Source of the DNA: Gammaproteobacteria bacterium | GTDB taxonomy: Bacteria > Pseudomonadota > Gammaproteobacteria > Steroidobacterales > GCA-2729495 | NCBI GenBank assembly: GCA_024277915.1 | Contig: JAJRUG010000036.1 | Span: 1-48,774, forward strand | Direction: 5' to 3' | DNA: 48,774 nucleotides | Part shown: piece by piece, positions 1-8,986 of the stretch | Position numbering within the stretch: the first letter of the stretch is position 1 | How the letters are laid out: each line of letters begins with the position of its first letter | Position numbers and translations under genes: made by a program | Notes under the pieces: generated by a model | What the model saw: only the letters and a program-made list of their open reading frames with translations | The model's database searches: none | What the model was told of the DNA's origin: nothing

Positions 1-140
1 ACCTTTGCGTCCGGGTGATCGGCCAGAAACCTGCCGACAGGCTGATTGTTTTCCTGCTCAAGCAATGAGCAGGTTGTATACAGAATTCGGCCGCCCGGCT
101 TGAGCAGTGGCCACAGCTTTTTCAGTAGCTCGTACTGGCG
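1..140 (-). pseudogene. rsmB: Severed 3' part of rsmB beyond the in-frame TGA (partial at window edge)
   Basis: Read on the minus strand from 140, in the same frame as the upstream ORF, this stretch gives RQYELLKKLWPLLKPGGR, then ILYTTCSLL and EQENN. This is the normal continuation of RsmB: the helix after motif IV, the KPGG turn and motif VI with the catalytic cysteine. No start codon or ribosome binding site suggests separate translation. It would be made only by TGA read-through, or if the TGA is a sequencing error. The gene continues outside the window. Confidence 0.8.
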
Positions 141-1238
141 TCAGGCGAGGGCATCGAGATCCTGTTCCCGGCGAAGGAACTTGATGTCCGGATGGCGCCG
201 AATCACACCGGTTGCTGAACAGGGGGCATCGACCATAATTCTGTCAAAAGGTGTTCCATCCCACCAGCCGCCCGGATCGAGCGCATCTCCGGTCAGCACC
301 GTGGCTGACAGCCCCAGCCGATCCCGGTTTTCTGACAACAATGCATTTCGGCCGGCATCGATGTCGATTGCCACCAGCTGTACTTCGCCGGATCGTTCCA
401 GCAAGTGCGTAGTTTTACCGCCCGGTGCGGCACAGGCGTCCAGAACCCGATGCGTAACCGCGGCTTCAAGAAAATCTGCGACCAGCTGGGAGGCAGCATC
501 CTGAACACTGACAAGCCCTCCTGAGAACCCCGGTAGTTTCGTGACCGGCATCGCCTTGTTGAGCCACAGTGCATCAGGAAACCCTTTGACTACCGCTGCA
601 GATACGCCGGTTTCATCTGCAAGCCGTTGCCGGTAGGCATCGACGGTGATTCTGGATCTGTTGACACGTACCCACAACGGGGGATGAGCCTGCGCAGCGT
701 CGAGTACCTGTTCCCAGCAGTCGGGCAGTTGTCGCCTCAGGCGCTTGATCAGCCATTCAGGATGTGAGTACCGGCCTGCGTCTGTCTCGAGCACCCTGCT
801 CAGAATGGATTCGGACTCTCGTTGAAATCTGCGCAGGGCCGCATTGATCAGGCCGCTGGCGCGACCCCGCCCGATAAACCTGGTGGCCTCCACGCAGGCT
901 GATACAACCGCAAACTCCGGCTGCCGTTGATCATGAAACTCGAACAAGCCGACGGACAGCAAAGCCTCGAGAACAGAATCCTTGCGTCGCAGCGGCCGAT
1001 CAAGCAACAGCGCAATAATTTTCTGATGGCGGTGATGCCAACGCAGCGCACCGAAACTTAAGGCTTTGACCTGGGCATGATCCGCGACAAGAGCAGGGTC
1101 TTTGCAGCAAGTATCCAGGCTGCGCTCAAGTGTCTGCCCCTTCCGCAAGACATTGTCGACGACCTGTGCGGCGACCCCGCGCGGGATTCCGCCATTACTT
1201 CTGCCACGCTGCCCTTGCTGCTCCTGGATATTATTCAA
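141..1238 (-). CDS. rsmB: RsmB, 16S rRNA m5C967 methyltransferase, cut short by an in-frame TGA
   Basis: RsmB methylates C5 of cytosine 967 in 16S rRNA, using SAM. The N-terminal NusB-like RNA-binding domain (about 20-150) is followed by the Rossmann methyltransferase domain, with DACAAPGGKT at 267-276 and motif IV DAPCSATG at 337-344. Translation stops at a TGA (143-141) after residue 365. The same frame continues with good RsmB sequence to the window edge, including TTCS with the motif VI cysteine at codon 390, which family knowledge makes the catalytic nucleophile. The 365-residue product therefore lacks the nucleophile. The start is TTG, overlapping the fmt stop by four bases. It is the third gene of def-fmt-rsmB. 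Identity is certain; whether the stop is real is not. Confidence 0.9.
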   Translation of the reverse strand: MNNIQEQQGQRGRSNGGIPRGVAAQVVDNVLRKGQTLERSLDTCCKDPALVADHAQVKALSFGALRWHHRHQKIIALLLDRPLRRKDSVLEALLSVGLFEFHDQRQPEFAVVSACVEATRFIGRGRASGLINAALRRFQRESESILSRVLETDAGRYSHPEWLIKRLRRQLPDCWEQVLDAAQAHPPLWVRVNRSRITVDAYRQRLADETGVSAAVVKGFPDALWLNKAMPVTKLPGFSGGLVSVQDAASQLVADFLEAAVTHRVLDACAAPGGKTTHLLERSGEVQLVAIDIDAGRNALLSENRDRLGLSATVLTGDALDPGGWWDGTPFDRIMVDAPCSATGVIRRHPDIKFLRREQDLDALA

Positions 1239-2212
1239 GGCAGGCTCAACTTCACATTCAGCACATTGTGGCCGTTTAGGAAATTGGCAGCCGTCATTTT
1301 CTTGCGGCCAGGCATCTGTACTGACAACAGGCGAATAATGCCCACGCCGGCTTGCACATCAATTCCCTCTGGCCCGGTACTAATAACAGTACCCGGTTCG
1401 ATGCCCGGATCCTTGTTCATGGCATTATCGTCCGGGGAGGGGAGCGCTGAAGCCCAGCAGCGCATTATCTCTCCTTCCAGAAGGGTATGAGCGACAGGCC
1501 AGGGATTATAGGCACGAATCTGGTTATGGATGCACTGTGCCGTTTGCTGCCAGTCGATGAGCGCATCGCTTTTGTTTATTCGGCCGGCGTAGCTGGCACC
1601 CTTTTCAGATTGCGGGACGGGAGAGATCTGCCCGTCTAACAGATCATCCAGCGACTCAGTCAGCAAATCTGCTCCCAGTTGCGCAAGACGATCATGTAAT
1701 TCACCGGCGGTTTCTTCGGGGTCAATAGTCATCACTTTTTTACTGAAAACCGGGCCGGTATCCAGTCCTTCATCCATTTTCATCAGGCTGATGCCGGTGG
1801 TCTGATCGCCGTTGAGTATCGCCGACTGAATCGGTGCCGCCCCACGCCAGCGAGGCAGCAGTGATGCATGCAAGTTGATACAGCCTGCTGCAGGGATATC
1901 GAGAATGTTCCCGGGCAATAGCAAACCATAGGCAACCACGACCATCAGATCCGGCTGGAGGCTTCGTAGCTGCTGCTGTTCGTCACCACCCGATAAGGAA
2001 GCAGGCTGCAACACATCGATCCCCAGATTCATCGCGTGGGCCTTTACCGGGCTGACACGAATTTTCCGACCCCGTCCGGCCGGTCGGTCAGGCTGGGTGA
2101 GCACCGCTATCAGCCGGTGTCCGGAATCCACCAGCGCTTGCAATGCGGGCACTGCAAATTCTGGTGAACCGGCGAAAATAATCCGTTTGGATTCAGGGCT
2201 GGATGCTGGCAC
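1235..2212 (-). CDS. fmt: Methionyl-tRNA formyltransferase
   Basis: Fmt formylates the initiator methionyl-tRNA, using 10-formyltetrahydrofolate. The 325-residue length is normal. An N-terminal formyltransferase Rossmann fold carries IIFAGSPEFAVPAL at 11-24 and the catalytic set N113, H115 (NLHASLLPRWRG) and D151 (MDEGLDTGP). The C-terminal OB-like tRNA-binding domain (about 215-325) follows. It lies 12 bp downstream of def and overlaps rsmB by four bases, so the three genes form one operon. Def later removes the formyl group that Fmt adds. Nothing unusual is seen. Confidence 0.97.
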   Translation of the reverse strand: MPASSPESKRIIFAGSPEFAVPALQALVDSGHRLIAVLTQPDRPAGRGRKIRVSPVKAHAMNLGIDVLQPASLSGGDEQQQLRSLQPDLMVVVAYGLLLPGNILDIPAAGCINLHASLLPRWRGAAPIQSAILNGDQTTGISLMKMDEGLDTGPVFSKKVMTIDPEETAGELHDRLAQLGADLLTESLDDLLDGQISPVPQSEKGASYAGRINKSDALIDWQQTAQCIHNQIRAYNPWPVAHTLLEGEIMRCWASALPSPDDNAMNKDPGIEPGTVISTGPEGIDVQAGVGIIRLLSVQMPGRKKMTAANFLNGHNVLNVKLSLP

Positions 2213-2224
2213 AGTGGCTTCCCG

Positions 2225-2758
2225 TCAGAATATCCGTGACTGGTCTTCTGATCTGTCAACCGCCCGTTTGCGTGTTTTGGTTGCTTTTTTCTTGATGCGC
2301 TGCCGCTTGATTTCCGACAGGTAGTCAACGAACAGCTTACCGTCCAGGTGATCTATTTCATGCTGCACGCAGACAGCCATCAAGCCTTCAGCCGGCAACT
2401 CAAATATATTGCCGTCACGATCCAGCGCTCGTATCTGCGCCGTTTCGGCACGCTCAACAGGCTCCGTGACGCCGGGTACCGAGAGGCATCCCTCATCACT
2501 GATCACCAGGCCCTGAGTGTCGACAAGCTCGGGATTAATAAGACAAATTGGCTGATCCTTTGTTTCGGACACGTCCATGACCAGTATTCGCTGGTGGACA
2601 TTGACCTGGGTGGCTGCAAGACCAATGCCTGGTGCCTGGTACATCGTTTCGAGCATATCGTCCAGCAACCGGCGTATCTCACCGGTCACTTCCGCAACCG
2701 GGCTGGCAACCGTTCGCAGCCTGGGGTCGGGGTATTCGAGGATAGTGAGCACCGTCAT
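2225..2758 (-). CDS. def: Peptide deformylase
   Basis: Def is a metalloenzyme that removes the N-formyl group from nascent proteins. All three family motifs are present: GIGLAATQ (44-51), EGCLSVPG (89-96, with the metal-ligand cysteine) and HEIDH (133-137, with two metal-ligand histidines and the catalytic glutamate). The 177 residues include a basic C-terminal tail (about 148-177, rich in K and R) that is slightly longer than usual. It is first in def-fmt-rsmB and divergent from tsaP across about 210 bp. Confidence 0.97.
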   Translation of the reverse strand: MTVLTILEYPDPRLRTVASPVAEVTGEIRRLLDDMLETMYQAPGIGLAATQVNVHQRILVMDVSETKDQPICLINPELVDTQGLVISDEGCLSVPGVTEPVERAETAQIRALDRDGNIFELPAEGLMAVCVQHEIDHLDGKLFVDYLSEIKRQRIKKKATKTRKRAVDRSEDQSRIF

Positions 2759-2972
2759 ATCGTTTCCTTTGCAAATTCGTGTACAGTGCTATGAAATGCC
2801 GTTAAATTTATGATATATCAGCATATAGATCCTGGTGCCTGTGGGTGCTTGGGGCATCTTTGAAGGGCCGGGATTGTAGTGTTGTCGTAGCATCGTGCGG
2901 GTGTGCGAACGGGAATTATAGCAGTGGCTGCTCCCGATCCGGCGCGAATTTGACCAAAGGGATGGAGTGCCC

Positions 2973-4100
2973 ATGAATATCTCCCTGCCAGAATCTGGTT
3001 CGGAAGGCTTTTTTGTGCGAGTGACATTGTTGCTGATTGCGATGCTGGGCGGGTTCACCGTGTCGGCAGGCAATACGGGCAGCATGGTGCCTGTACTGGT
3101 GTCGCAGCAGGGCGCAGCCCCGCTGGTGAATCCACAACACCCGGAACGGTATATCGTGCAGCGTGGCGATACCCTGTGGGATATTTCCGCCGTGTTTTTG
3201 CGTGATCCGTGGTATTGGCCGGAGATCTGGTATGTCAATCCGCAGGTTGAGAATCCTCACCTGATCTATCCGGGTGATGTCCTGACGCTGGTCTATGTCG
3301 ATGGCAAGCCGCAACTTCGTCTTGAGCGGGGTGGTGTAGTGACGCAGGGTTCCGGCACGGAGCGCCTTTCACCCAGAATTCGCGAGGAATCGCTCGAACA
3401 GGCCATTCCTGTTATTCCCCTTGAAGTGATTCGGGCTTTTCTCAACCGCGGTCAGATACTGGAGCAGGGTCAGGCCGAGCAATTACCATACATCATGTCT
3501 GTTCGGGACGGTTTCCTGATGGCAGGTGCTGGTGATGATGTCTATGTGCGAGGTGATGTGAGCAACGATGATGGCTACAGTGTTATTCGAAAGGGTGACC
3601 CGCTGATTGATCCTGATAACGGTGACATAGTGGCCTATGAAGGTATTTTTGTTGGTGTGGGCACTATTCGCAGGGGCGGGGATCCAGCGACGCTGCGTTT
3701 GACCACGACTACCCAGGAAGCCACCGCCGGTAATGTTCTGCTGACAGAAACTATTGATGTTCCGTTGCAGTTTTTCCCGCGTGCACCTGAAACCGGGATC
3801 GACGCAAGTATCATAGCTGTGGTGGATGGCGTATCCCAGATAGGCCAGTATCAGGTTGTTATTCTGAACCGCGGGGACCGGGACGGCCTGGAGCAGGGTC
3901 ATGTGCTGACTGCCTGGCAGTCAGGAAAAGAGGTTAGTGATCGTTTTGCAAGTGGGTTTTTCAAGAAGAAAGTACGTTTGCCTGATGAGCCTGCAGGGAC
4001 TTTAATGGTATTCAGAACCTACGACCGCATCAGCTATGCCTTGATCATGGAAGCTACCAGCGAGATACACGTGTTTGACAAGGCGCGTACACCGCTTTGA
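2973..4100 (+). CDS. tsaP: LysM-domain protein, TsaP-like (type IV pilus secretin-associated)
   Basis: This exported protein has a signal peptide at about 1-32 (hydrophobic VTLLLIAMLGG) and one LysM peptidoglycan-binding domain at about 60-107 (YIVQRGDTLWDIS to YPGDVLTLV). A long C-terminal region of unclear fold follows. Size, architecture and position between def and dprA match PA0020/TsaP of Pseudomonas aeruginosa, which anchors the PilQ secretin ring to peptidoglycan. Assignment to TsaP is inference from context and architecture. ATG at 2973 has GGAG five bases upstream; an in-frame GTG at 2967 overlaps that site and is less likely. No other pilus gene lies in the window. Confidence 0.85.
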   Translation: MNISLPESGSEGFFVRVTLLLIAMLGGFTVSAGNTGSMVPVLVSQQGAAPLVNPQHPERYIVQRGDTLWDISAVFLRDPWYWPEIWYVNPQVENPHLIYPGDVLTLVYVDGKPQLRLERGGVVTQGSGTERLSPRIREESLEQAIPVIPLEVIRAFLNRGQILEQGQAEQLPYIMSVRDGFLMAGAGDDVYVRGDVSNDDGYSVIRKGDPLIDPDNGDIVAYEGIFVGVGTIRRGGDPATLRLTTTTQEATAGNVLLTETIDVPLQFFPRAPETGIDASIIAVVDGVSQIGQYQVVILNRGDRDGLEQGHVLTAWQSGKEVSDRFASGFFKKKVRLPDEPAGTLMVFRTYDRISYALIMEATSEIHVFDKARTPL

Positions 4101-4172
4101 GGTAATACGCCTTGGTAGTATTCTTCCGGATTTCGCGGTCGCAGCAACCTTATGTGATCACGGGAGAAGATA

Positions 4173-5270
4173 TTGTCGTACAGCCCCTGGTGGCCCCTGG
4201 TGTTGGCGCCCGATCTGGGCATCGTCGGCATCAGGCAATTGCTGGAACGTTTCGAGGATGCCGGTACAGTAGTCGCAAGTTCCAGGGCTGAACTGGTAGC
4301 GGCCGGCATCAGTCCTGAATCTGCCCATGCTATTCACAATCCGGATCAGGATGCATTGGTTGCTCTTGAAACCTGGCTGGCCCATGCAGATCACCATCTG
4401 GTGCCCTGGTCATCCGATGCATATCCTTCCTTGTTGAAAGAAATTGCGCGGCCGCCAGTTGCATTGTTCGTTTCGGGGTCGGTTGATACGCTGTCTCTTC
4501 CCCAATTGGCAATTGTGGGTAGCCGGAAAGCAACTCCGGGCGGCAATGACAATGCCAGAAATTTTGCACGCTATCTGGCTTCGCACGGGTTCTGCATCAC
4601 CAGCGGTCTGGCACTCGGGATTGATGCAGCGGCGCATCATGGAGCGCTGGCAGCGAAGGGAAAAACCATTGCAGTCTGTGGTTCGGGGCTGGACCGGATT
4701 TATCCTGCGTATCATCAGGAGCTCGCCACATTGATCGGTAAAACAGGGGCGCTGGTTTCGGAGTTCCCGCCCGGCACGCCCCCGCGCGGTGCGCATTTTC
4801 CGCAACGGAACCGGATTATCAGTGGGCTGAGTGTGGGCACGCTGGTGGTAGAAGCCGGTTTGCGGAGCGGTGCGTTAATCACGGCACGTAATGCGGGTGA
4901 ACAGGGAAGAGAAGTGTTTGCCATTCCAGGGTCTATACATAATCCGTTAAGCAAGGGCTGCCACCGGCTGATTCGGCAAGGTGCGAAGCTGGTCGAAACT
5001 GCTCAGGATATCGGCGAGGAACTATCCGGGCTGCTGGGTGAAATGCGCCAACATGTTGAATTTGAGGCATCTGCAGCCGTCGTAGAGGCGTCACCGGATC
5101 CCCAGTATGAGTTATTGCTTGAAGCAATGGGGTGGGATCCGGTATCAGCCGATTTGCTGGTAGAAAGAACGCAATTGACGGCGGATCAGGTTTCCTCCAT
5201 GCTATTAATATTGGAGTTGGATGGAAGGATAAAACCACTTTCCAGTGGTCATTATCAGCAGAGGGAATAA
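4173..5270 (+). CDS. dprA: DNA-processing protein DprA (Smf)
   Basis: DprA protects incoming single-stranded DNA and loads RecA during natural transformation. The 365 residues show an N-terminal SAM-like region, then the extended Rossmann fold with the conserved SGLALGIDAAAHHGAL segment and the FPPGTPPRGAHFPQRNRIIS segment. A C-terminal winged-helix (DML1-like) domain covers about 300-365. The start is TTG at 4173 with GGGAGAAG just upstream. It lies 72 bp after tsaP and 11 bp before smg, on the same strand. The gene is full length; whether the host is competent cannot be judged here. Confidence 0.95.
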   Translation: MSYSPWWPLVLAPDLGIVGIRQLLERFEDAGTVVASSRAELVAAGISPESAHAIHNPDQDALVALETWLAHADHHLVPWSSDAYPSLLKEIARPPVALFVSGSVDTLSLPQLAIVGSRKATPGGNDNARNFARYLASHGFCITSGLALGIDAAAHHGALAAKGKTIAVCGSGLDRIYPAYHQELATLIGKTGALVSEFPPGTPPRGAHFPQRNRIISGLSVGTLVVEAGLRSGALITARNAGEQGREVFAIPGSIHNPLSKGCHRLIRQGAKLVETAQDIGEELSGLLGEMRQHVEFEASAAVVEASPDPQYELLLEAMGWDPVSADLLVERTQLTADQVSSMLLILELDGRIKPLSSGHYQQRE

Positions 5271-5281
5271 AGGCATCCGAT

Positions 5282-5752
5282 ATGAGTGAAAGCGTACTAG
5301 ACGTACTCATGTATCTCTTCGAGACATACACAGAACAGGAGCCGGAACCGGATCAAACCGTGTTGCGGACTGAACTGCTGCAGGCGGGCTTTGATGAGCT
5401 GGAAGTTGATCGGGCGCTGGATTGGCTCGAGGAGCTGGATGCGCGGCAGCAACAACCCTTCGCGGCCATGCCGGCAGAGCGATCAGTCAGGTTGTTCAGT
5501 CCCCTGGAGTGTTCGCGGCTCGATACAGATTGCAGGGGTTACATACTTTATCTCGAACAGATCGGGATACTCTCCTCCTCACAGCGTGAATTGGTCATCG
5601 ACCGGTTGATGGCGCTGGGTGCCGGAGAAATTGATGTTGACCAGGTAAAATGGGTAGTGCTGATGGTATTGTTCAGTCAGCCAGGTCAGGAATCGGCATT
5701 CGCTCGTATGGAGGATCTGGTGTTTGAAGAAAACACCGGCATGGTCAACTGA
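5282..5752 (+). CDS. smg: Smg / DUF494 family protein
   Basis: This is a small acidic protein of the Smg (DUF494) family, with no established biochemical role. The chosen start is ATG at 5282 (MSESVLDVLMYLFETY), which gives 156 residues, the family's usual length; longer in-frame readings run into dprA. The sequence is mostly helical and rich in D and E. It sits directly between dprA and topA, the conserved neighbourhood of smg in gammaproteobacteria, and is probably cotranscribed with dprA. A terminator-like hairpin follows at 5780-5808. Confidence 0.93.
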   Translation: MSESVLDVLMYLFETYTEQEPEPDQTVLRTELLQAGFDELEVDRALDWLEELDARQQQPFAAMPAERSVRLFSPLECSRLDTDCRGYILYLEQIGILSSSQRELVIDRLMALGAGEIDVDQVKWVVLMVLFSQPGQESAFARMEDLVFEENTGMVN

Positions 5753-5779
5753 TTGACTCATGATAGATGCCAGACATGG

Positions 5780-5808
5780 AGCCGCGGTTATTCCGCGGTT
5801 TTCTTTTA
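5780..5808 (+). terminator. Rho-independent terminator after smg
   Basis: A six-base GC stem (CCGCGG at 5782-5787 and 5793-5798, loop TTATT), extended by weaker A-T and G-T pairs, is followed directly by TTTTCTTTT. It separates the dprA-smg unit from topA, which begins at 5879. Confidence 0.8.
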
Positions 5809-5878
5809 GGAATTTCGGAATCACGCAAACCAACTACTGGATTCGAAATGAACTCGTGCGCCAACAAGGAAGGCTCGG

Positions 5879-8338
5879 ATGACTAAGAGTGTAGTAGTCG
5901 TCGAATCACCCGCCAAGGCAAAAACCATTGAGAAATACCTGGGTAAGGACTTTACTGTTCTTGCTTCCTACGGTCATGTCCGCGATCTGGTGCCAAAAGA
6001 AGGCGCGGTAGATCCGGAACAGGATTTCGCGATGAAATACGCTGTCATCGAGAAAAATGAAAAACACGTCACGGCGATCGCCAATGCGCTGAAGAAATCT
6101 GAAATTCTGTATCTAGCGACTGACCTTGATCGCGAGGGCGAAGCGATTGCGTGGCATCTGTTCGAGATTCTGAAAGAGCGAAAACTCCTGGAAGGCAAGC
6201 TCGTCAAGCGGGTTGTTTTCAATGAAATCACCAAGCGCACAGTAAAAGAGGCGGTAGATAACCCCAGGGAGTTGTCGACTGATCTGGTTAACGCACAGAA
6301 AGCCCGTCGCGCGCTGGATTACCTGGTGGGTTTCAATCTTTCTCCGCTGCTGTGGAGAAAGGTGGGCCAGGGGCTCGCGGCCGGGAGGGTTCAAAGCCCC
6401 GCTTTACGCCTGATCGTCGAGCGAGAAGAAGAAATCGAGGCTTTTCAGAGGCAGGAGTACTGGACAATCGAGGCCGAGGTCACGGCCGCAGAGAAAATCT
6501 TTGGCGCCCGGCTGGCTGAATACCAATCCGACAAGGTCAAACAGTTCAGTTTTGTCAACGAAGAGCAGGCGGCAGCAGTACGCAGCAAGTTGCTGGGTGC
6601 GGCAAACGGAAAACTGCGTGTCAATGCGGTAGAGAAAAAGCAGCGCAAGCGAAATCCTGCAGCCCCGTTTACGACCTCTACAATGCAGCAGGAGGCCGCT
6701 CGAAAACTCGGTTTTAGCGCCCAGCGAACCATGATGACTGCCCAGCGGCTCTATGAGGGCATGGAGACCGATGAAGGGACAGTTGGCCTGATCACCTATA
6801 TGCGTACCGATTCAGTGACCCTGGCCAGTGTGGCACTGGATGAAATCCGTGCTTATATCAAGCAGCAATACGGGGCAGAAAATCTTCCCGATACTGCCAG
6901 GGTATTCAAGACCAAGGCAAAAAACGCACAGGAAGCACACGAAGGCATTCGTCCGACCAGTGTCGAACGAACTCCGGAGAGCCTCAAAAACCGGCTGACG
7001 TCCGAACAATTCAAGCTCTATACATTGATCTGGAAACGTACTGTCGCCTGTCAGATGGTTCACGCGGTTTTTGATCAGGTCGCACTGGATTTGTTGCCGG
7101 TTGATCGTCCTGAAACCGGGCGATTCCGGGCTACCGGGTCGACGCTTGTGAAGCCGGGTTTTATTGCTGTCTATCAGGAAGGACAGGACGACGTCAAAGA
7201 TGAGGAGGCGGACAAAACCCTGCCTAAAGTTCAGGAAGGAGATATCCTGGACTTGAATGAGATTAAAGCTGATCAGCATTTTACCGAGCCACCGCCCAGG
7301 TTTTCAGAAGCGAGCCTTGTGAAAACACTGGAAGAGTACGGAATCGGCAGGCCTTCGACCTATGCCAGCATCATCTCTACCTTGAAAAATCGTGATTATG
7401 TCGAGATGGACAGCCGCCGGTTTATTCCCACCGACAGGGGTCGCGTGGTCAACGGCTTTCTGACCACTCACTTTACCCAATATGTAGATTACGGGTTCAC
7501 AGCCCGGATGGAAGATCTGCTTGACGAGGTATCTCGCGGTGAGCGTGAATGGGTGCCGATGCTGAATGATTTCTGGCAGCCATTTCACAAGCTGGTTGAA
7601 GACAAGCAGAACATCACCCGTGAAGAGGCCGGGCAATCCCGCGAATTGGGTATTGATCCGAAAAGCGGCAAGCCGGTTAGTGTAAGAATGGGGCGCTATG
7701 GCCCCTTTGTGCAAATCGGTACCAAGGACGATGAGGACAAACCGAAGTTTGCAGGGCTGCGGCCCGGGCAGAAAATGGGTGCTATCAGCCTTGAAGAAGG
7801 ACTGGAGCTGTTCAAGTTGCCGCGGAAACTCGGTGAAACACCGGAAGGTGAGCCGGTATCGGCCAGCATTGGGCGATTTGGCCCCTATGTGCGGTATGCA
7901 GACAAGTTTGTTTCCATAAAGGGTGAAGACCCCTATACGATCAATCTGGAAACGGCATTACAATTCGTTCGTGACAAGAAAGAAGCAGATGCCAATCGTC
8001 TGATCAAGGAGTTTCCGGACCAGGGGATAGAAATCCTGAACGGTCGATACGGGCCATATATAACAGACAAGACAAAAAATGCGCGAGTACCGAAAGATCG
8101 AGAACCCGCCAGTCTGAGCCTGGAAGAGTGCCAGGAGCTGCTCGCGAAGGCGCCGGTTCGAGGAAGACGCGGAGCGAAGAAGAAGGCGGCGAAGAAAAAA
8201 GCAACTCCGGCTGCCAGAAAGAAGGCCAGAAAGAAAAAGAAGAAAAAAAGGACTAAAAAGAGAGCGGCCGAAAAGGCGAGGAAAAAGTCCAAAGCGAAGT
8301 CAGTTGCACGGAAAGCAGAGGCATCTGACTCAAGCTAG
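5879..8338 (+). CDS. topA: DNA topoisomerase I (type IA), lysine-rich tail
   Basis: TopA relaxes negatively supercoiled DNA through a tyrosine-linked single-strand break. The N-terminal Toprim domain has VVVVESPAKAKTIEKYLG and the acidic LATDLDREGEAIAWH motif. The catalytic tyrosine is Y307 in ITYMRTDS. C-terminal topoisomerase repeats (RYGPFVQIG, RFGPYVRYA, RYGPYITDK) are followed by a very basic tail (about 761-819) made mostly of K, R and A. No CxxC zinc fingers are present, unlike the E. coli enzyme. The 819-residue length fits this zinc-free type, where the basic tail probably takes over DNA binding (inference). RBS is AAGGAAGG upstream of ATG at 5879. Confidence 0.97.
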   Translation: MTKSVVVVESPAKAKTIEKYLGKDFTVLASYGHVRDLVPKEGAVDPEQDFAMKYAVIEKNEKHVTAIANALKKSEILYLATDLDREGEAIAWHLFEILKERKLLEGKLVKRVVFNEITKRTVKEAVDNPRELSTDLVNAQKARRALDYLVGFNLSPLLWRKVGQGLAAGRVQSPALRLIVEREEEIEAFQRQEYWTIEAEVTAAEKIFGARLAEYQSDKVKQFSFVNEEQAAAVRSKLLGAANGKLRVNAVEKKQRKRNPAAPFTTSTMQQEAARKLGFSAQRTMMTAQRLYEGMETDEGTVGLITYMRTDSVTLASVALDEIRAYIKQQYGAENLPDTARVFKTKAKNAQEAHEGIRPTSVERTPESLKNRLTSEQFKLYTLIWKRTVACQMVHAVFDQVALDLLPVDRPETGRFRATGSTLVKPGFIAVYQEGQDDVKDEEADKTLPKVQEGDILDLNEIKADQHFTEPPPRFSEASLVKTLEEYGIGRPSTYASIISTLKNRDYVEMDSRRFIPTDRGRVVNGFLTTHFTQYVDYGFTARMEDLLDEVSRGEREWVPMLNDFWQPFHKLVEDKQNITREEAGQSRELGIDPKSGKPVSVRMGRYGPFVQIGTKDDEDKPKFAGLRPGQKMGAISLEEGLELFKLPRKLGETPEGEPVSASIGRFGPYVRYADKFVSIKGEDPYTINLETALQFVRDKKEADANRLIKEFPDQGIEILNGRYGPYITDKTKNARVPKDREPASLSLEECQELLAKAPVRGRRGAKKKAAKKKATPAARKKARKKKKKKRTKKRAAEKARKKSKAKSVARKAEASDSS

Positions 8339-8369
8339 AATTCATGACGCCGGCTGACGGACAGGAACC

Positions 8370-8933
8370 ATGCTGTCATCGATCCAACTCAAGCAAGCCG
8401 TAAGCACGTTGCATCGTGGTGGTGTAATTGCCTATCCCACTGAAGCGGTCTACGGGCTTGGTTGCGATCCTTCCTGTCATGACGCCGTACAAAGAATTAT
8501 TCGATTAAAAGGTCGGGATTCGGCGGCAGGCTTTATATTGCTTGCTGCTGATTTTTCCCAGCTTGAGCAATGGGCAAATCCCAGCGAAGTTGAACTGGGG
8601 CGGCTGGAGGAATCATCCGAACACCCGCTGACCTGGATTGTCACGGCATCAGCCTCCTGTCCTGACTGGATTACCGGCGGCAGGTCAACAGTTGCTGTTC
8701 GGGTTACAAAACACCCTGTCGCGGCCATGCTGTCTGCTGCAGCAGAAATGCCGCTGGTTTCTACCAGTGCGAATCGCAGTGGTCGTTCTCCAATTCGCAC
8801 AGCGCTGGGTATCCGACGACAGTTTGGTGCCGCAATTGATCTGGTTGTGCCGGGAGAGACCAGTCGGTATGAGGCGCCCAGCGAAATCAGATTTGCCAGT
8901 TCCGGGGAGACCCTGCGAAGCCGGGCGCAGTAG
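8370..8933 (+). CDS. tsaC: TsaC/Sua5-family threonylcarbamoyl-AMP synthase
   Basis: TsaC makes threonylcarbamoyl-AMP from threonine, bicarbonate and ATP, the first step of the t6A37 tRNA modification. The 187 residues form a single YrdC domain: GGVIAYPTEAVYGLGCDP near the N-terminus, LKGRDSAAGFILLA (the basic nucleotide-binding stretch), GGRSTVAVRV and PLVSTSANRSG. There is no Sua5 C-terminal domain, so it is the short TsaC type. It lies 31 bp after topA on the same strand, a common gammaproteobacterial neighbourhood. Two hairpins follow it. Confidence 0.95.
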   Translation: MLSSIQLKQAVSTLHRGGVIAYPTEAVYGLGCDPSCHDAVQRIIRLKGRDSAAGFILLAADFSQLEQWANPSEVELGRLEESSEHPLTWIVTASASCPDWITGGRSTVAVRVTKHPVAAMLSAAAEMPLVSTSANRSGRSPIRTALGIRRQFGAAIDLVVPGETSRYEAPSEIRFASSGETLRSRAQ

Positions 8934-8940
8934 CTACCCG

Positions 8941-8965
8941 GTCTGAACTCAGTTTCTGAGCAGAC
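8941..8965. other. Bulged hairpin downstream of tsaC
   Basis: GTCTG-aa-CTCAG pairs with CTGAG-CAGAC around a TTT loop, giving ten base pairs with a two-base bulge. No T-run follows. It lies in the 108-bp gap between tsaC and the radical SAM gene and may be an RNA processing or termination element. Confidence 0.45.
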
Positions 8966-8986
8966 TGCCTAATTTGTCAGCGTGAA

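Noticed and set aside
1-1238. TGA recoded as an amino acid (selenocysteine or alternative code)
   Set aside because: Many genes here stop at TGA in normal places, RsmB has no selenocysteine at this site, and no stem-loop of the SECIS kind is evident after the codon.
7933-8292. Minus-strand frame rich in Phe/Ala/Leu, like a membrane protein
   Set aside because: It is the antisense of the lysine-rich TopA tail (AAG/AAA read as TTT/CTT).
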